DNA from: Nitrososphaerota archaeon | Lineage (GTDB): Archaea; Thermoproteota; Nitrososphaeria; Nitrososphaerales; CADDZS01 | Assembly: GCA_027886785.1 (NCBI GenBank) | Contig: JAPCJV010000115.1 | Location: 1-6,233 of the forward strand | DNA: 6,233 nt | Reading direction: 5' to 3' | Shown here: positions 5,922 to 6,233 of the stretch, in pieces | How the letters are laid out: each line of letters opens with the position of its first letter | Position numbering within the stretch: the stretch's first letter is position 1 | Translations under genes and position numbers: made by a program | The notes under the pieces: model-generated | The model's database searches: none | What the model was told of the DNA's origin: nothing | The model's input: only the letters and a program-made list of their open reading frames with translations

Positions 5922-5929
5922 CGTTTAAT
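5922..5929 (-). promoter_or_regulatory. TATA-like promoter box of the GATase-like gene
   Basis: On the minus strand it reads ATTAAACG, with AGAAATGC upstream as a possible BRE. Its centre is about 27 bp from the ATG at 5899, exactly the leaderless spacing, which is the main support for starting the protein there rather than at 6013. Confidence 0.5.
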
Positions 5930-5970
5930 GCATTTCTGGGCGCAGCCAAAGACAACCCATTCCAAACGCC

Positions 5971-5978
5971 CTATATAC
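5971..5978 (+). promoter_or_regulatory. TATA-like promoter box of the CsoR-like gene
   Basis: CTATATAC is centred about 31 bp before the ATG at 6006. Predicted transcription start is near 6002, giving a leader of about 4 nt. The box abuts the left arm of the inverted repeat at 5978-6003, so a protein bound there would block transcription initiation. Confidence 0.55.
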
Positions 5979-6003
5979 CTATTCCTCCCTCCTAGGATAT
6001 AGG
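5978..6003. promoter_or_regulatory. Candidate operator over the start of the CsoR-like gene
   Basis: CCTATTCCT (5978-5986) and AGGATATAGG (5994-6003) form an imperfect inverted repeat (one unpaired A) around the C-rich spacer CCCTCCT. GGATAT is also repeated in tandem at 5995-6000 and 6002-6007. The site spans the expected transcription start, fitting autorepression. CsoR-family operators are typically C/G tracts flanked by AT-rich inverted ends, which this resembles loosely. Confidence 0.4.
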
Positions 6004-6005
6004 AT

Positions 6006-6233
6006 ATGTCCAATCACAAGAGAAAGGACGTAGCAAAGAGGATCTCCAGGATTCACGGCCACGTCCACGGCATAATGGAAATGGTAAACGACGACAGATC
6101 TTATTCTGAAATAGTTCAGCAGATCTCTGCGGTGAAGGCAGCGCTCGACAGTACAATCGCCGTCATAGTCGAAGATCTCGTAGAAGACTGTGTTTCAAAA
6201 TTGGGTAAAAGAGATCAGGGTATGAACCAGACC
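6006..6233 (+). CDS. CsoR/FrmR-family transcriptional repressor with atypical metal site (3' end cut by window)
   Basis: Seventy-six codons are visible before the right edge; family members are about 85-120 residues. The all-helical, DNA-binding CsoR/RcnR/FrmR (DUF156) signature is clear: AKRISRIHGHVHGIMEMV (10-27), then IVQQISAVKAALDSTIAVIVEDLVEDCV (36-63). CsoR repressors form tetramers and release DNA on binding Cu(I), Ni, formaldehyde or sulfur species. In M. tuberculosis CsoR the ligands are C36, H61 and C65. Here the aligned residues appear to be Y33, D58-region acidic/leucine residues (VEDLVEDC, 55-62) and C62, so only the last cysteine is kept. Histidines cluster instead at H4, H17, H19 and H21. 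The effector is therefore probably not Cu(I) by the canonical site, nor formaldehyde, which needs the missing Cys. The ATG at 6006 follows a TATA-like box with near-leaderless spacing. The gene is divergent from the GATase-like gene. Confidence 0.88.
   Translation, partial: MSNHKRKDVAKRISRIHGHVHGIMEMVNDDRSYSEIVQQISAVKAALDSTIAVIVEDLVEDCVSKLGKRDQGMNQT

Noticed and set aside
5900..6013. N-terminal 38-residue extension of the GATase-like protein (ATG at 6013)
   Set aside because: It would overlap the divergent CsoR-like start by 8 bp, run through both promoter boxes, and adds sequence before the natural first strand of the fold.

Overview
The window looks archaeal, although I cannot fix the lineage. 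Five of the seven genes have an AT-rich, TATA-like box centred about 25-39 bp upstream of the start codon. That is the geometry of archaeal promoters driving leaderless or nearly leaderless mRNAs. Well-placed Shine-Dalgarno sequences are essentially absent, and the cyclase gene is followed by a bare run of eight T. A bacterium with weak ribosome-binding sites is not excluded. There is no RNA gene, CRISPR array, insertion sequence or plasmid function, and coding density is high.

Layout from left to right: (1) the N-terminal 336 codons of a class-III PLP aminotransferase of the glutamate-1-semialdehyde aminomutase type, minus strand, running off the left edge; (2) a divergent Rid/YjgF-family protein, plus strand; (3) a convergent 591-residue thiamine-diphosphate enzyme of the acetolactate-synthase-like superfamily, minus strand; (4) a single-domain VOC (glyoxalase/dioxygenase fold) protein, minus strand, probably with a TTG start; (5) a divergent metal-dependent cyclase/kynurenine-formamidase-family hydrolase, plus strand; (6) a 241-bp gap with a T-run, a GC-rich palindromic island and an AT-rich inverted repeat; (7) a glutamine-amidotransferase-like (DUF1355-type) protein, minus strand; (8) the start of a CsoR/FrmR-type metalloregulator-like repressor, plus strand, running off the right edge.

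Genes 1-5 look like a catabolic or amino/keto-acid module: a PLP enzyme, a Rid protein of the kind that deals with reactive enamine/imine or aminomuconate-like intermediates, a ThDP enzyme for 2-keto acid C-C chemistry, a VOC enzyme, and a cyclic-amide/N-formyl/lactone hydrolase. This combination would suit breakdown of an amino-substituted or aromatic/heterocyclic compound, but the substrate cannot be read from the sequence. Almost every gene flips strand relative to its neighbour and most have their own promoter, so the set would be co-regulated as single units rather than as an operon. The most notable protein-level oddities are a Rid protein without the substrate-binding arginine, a CsoR-like repressor with only one of the usual Cys/His/Cys metal ligands, and a GATase-like protein with Ser at the nucleophile position.
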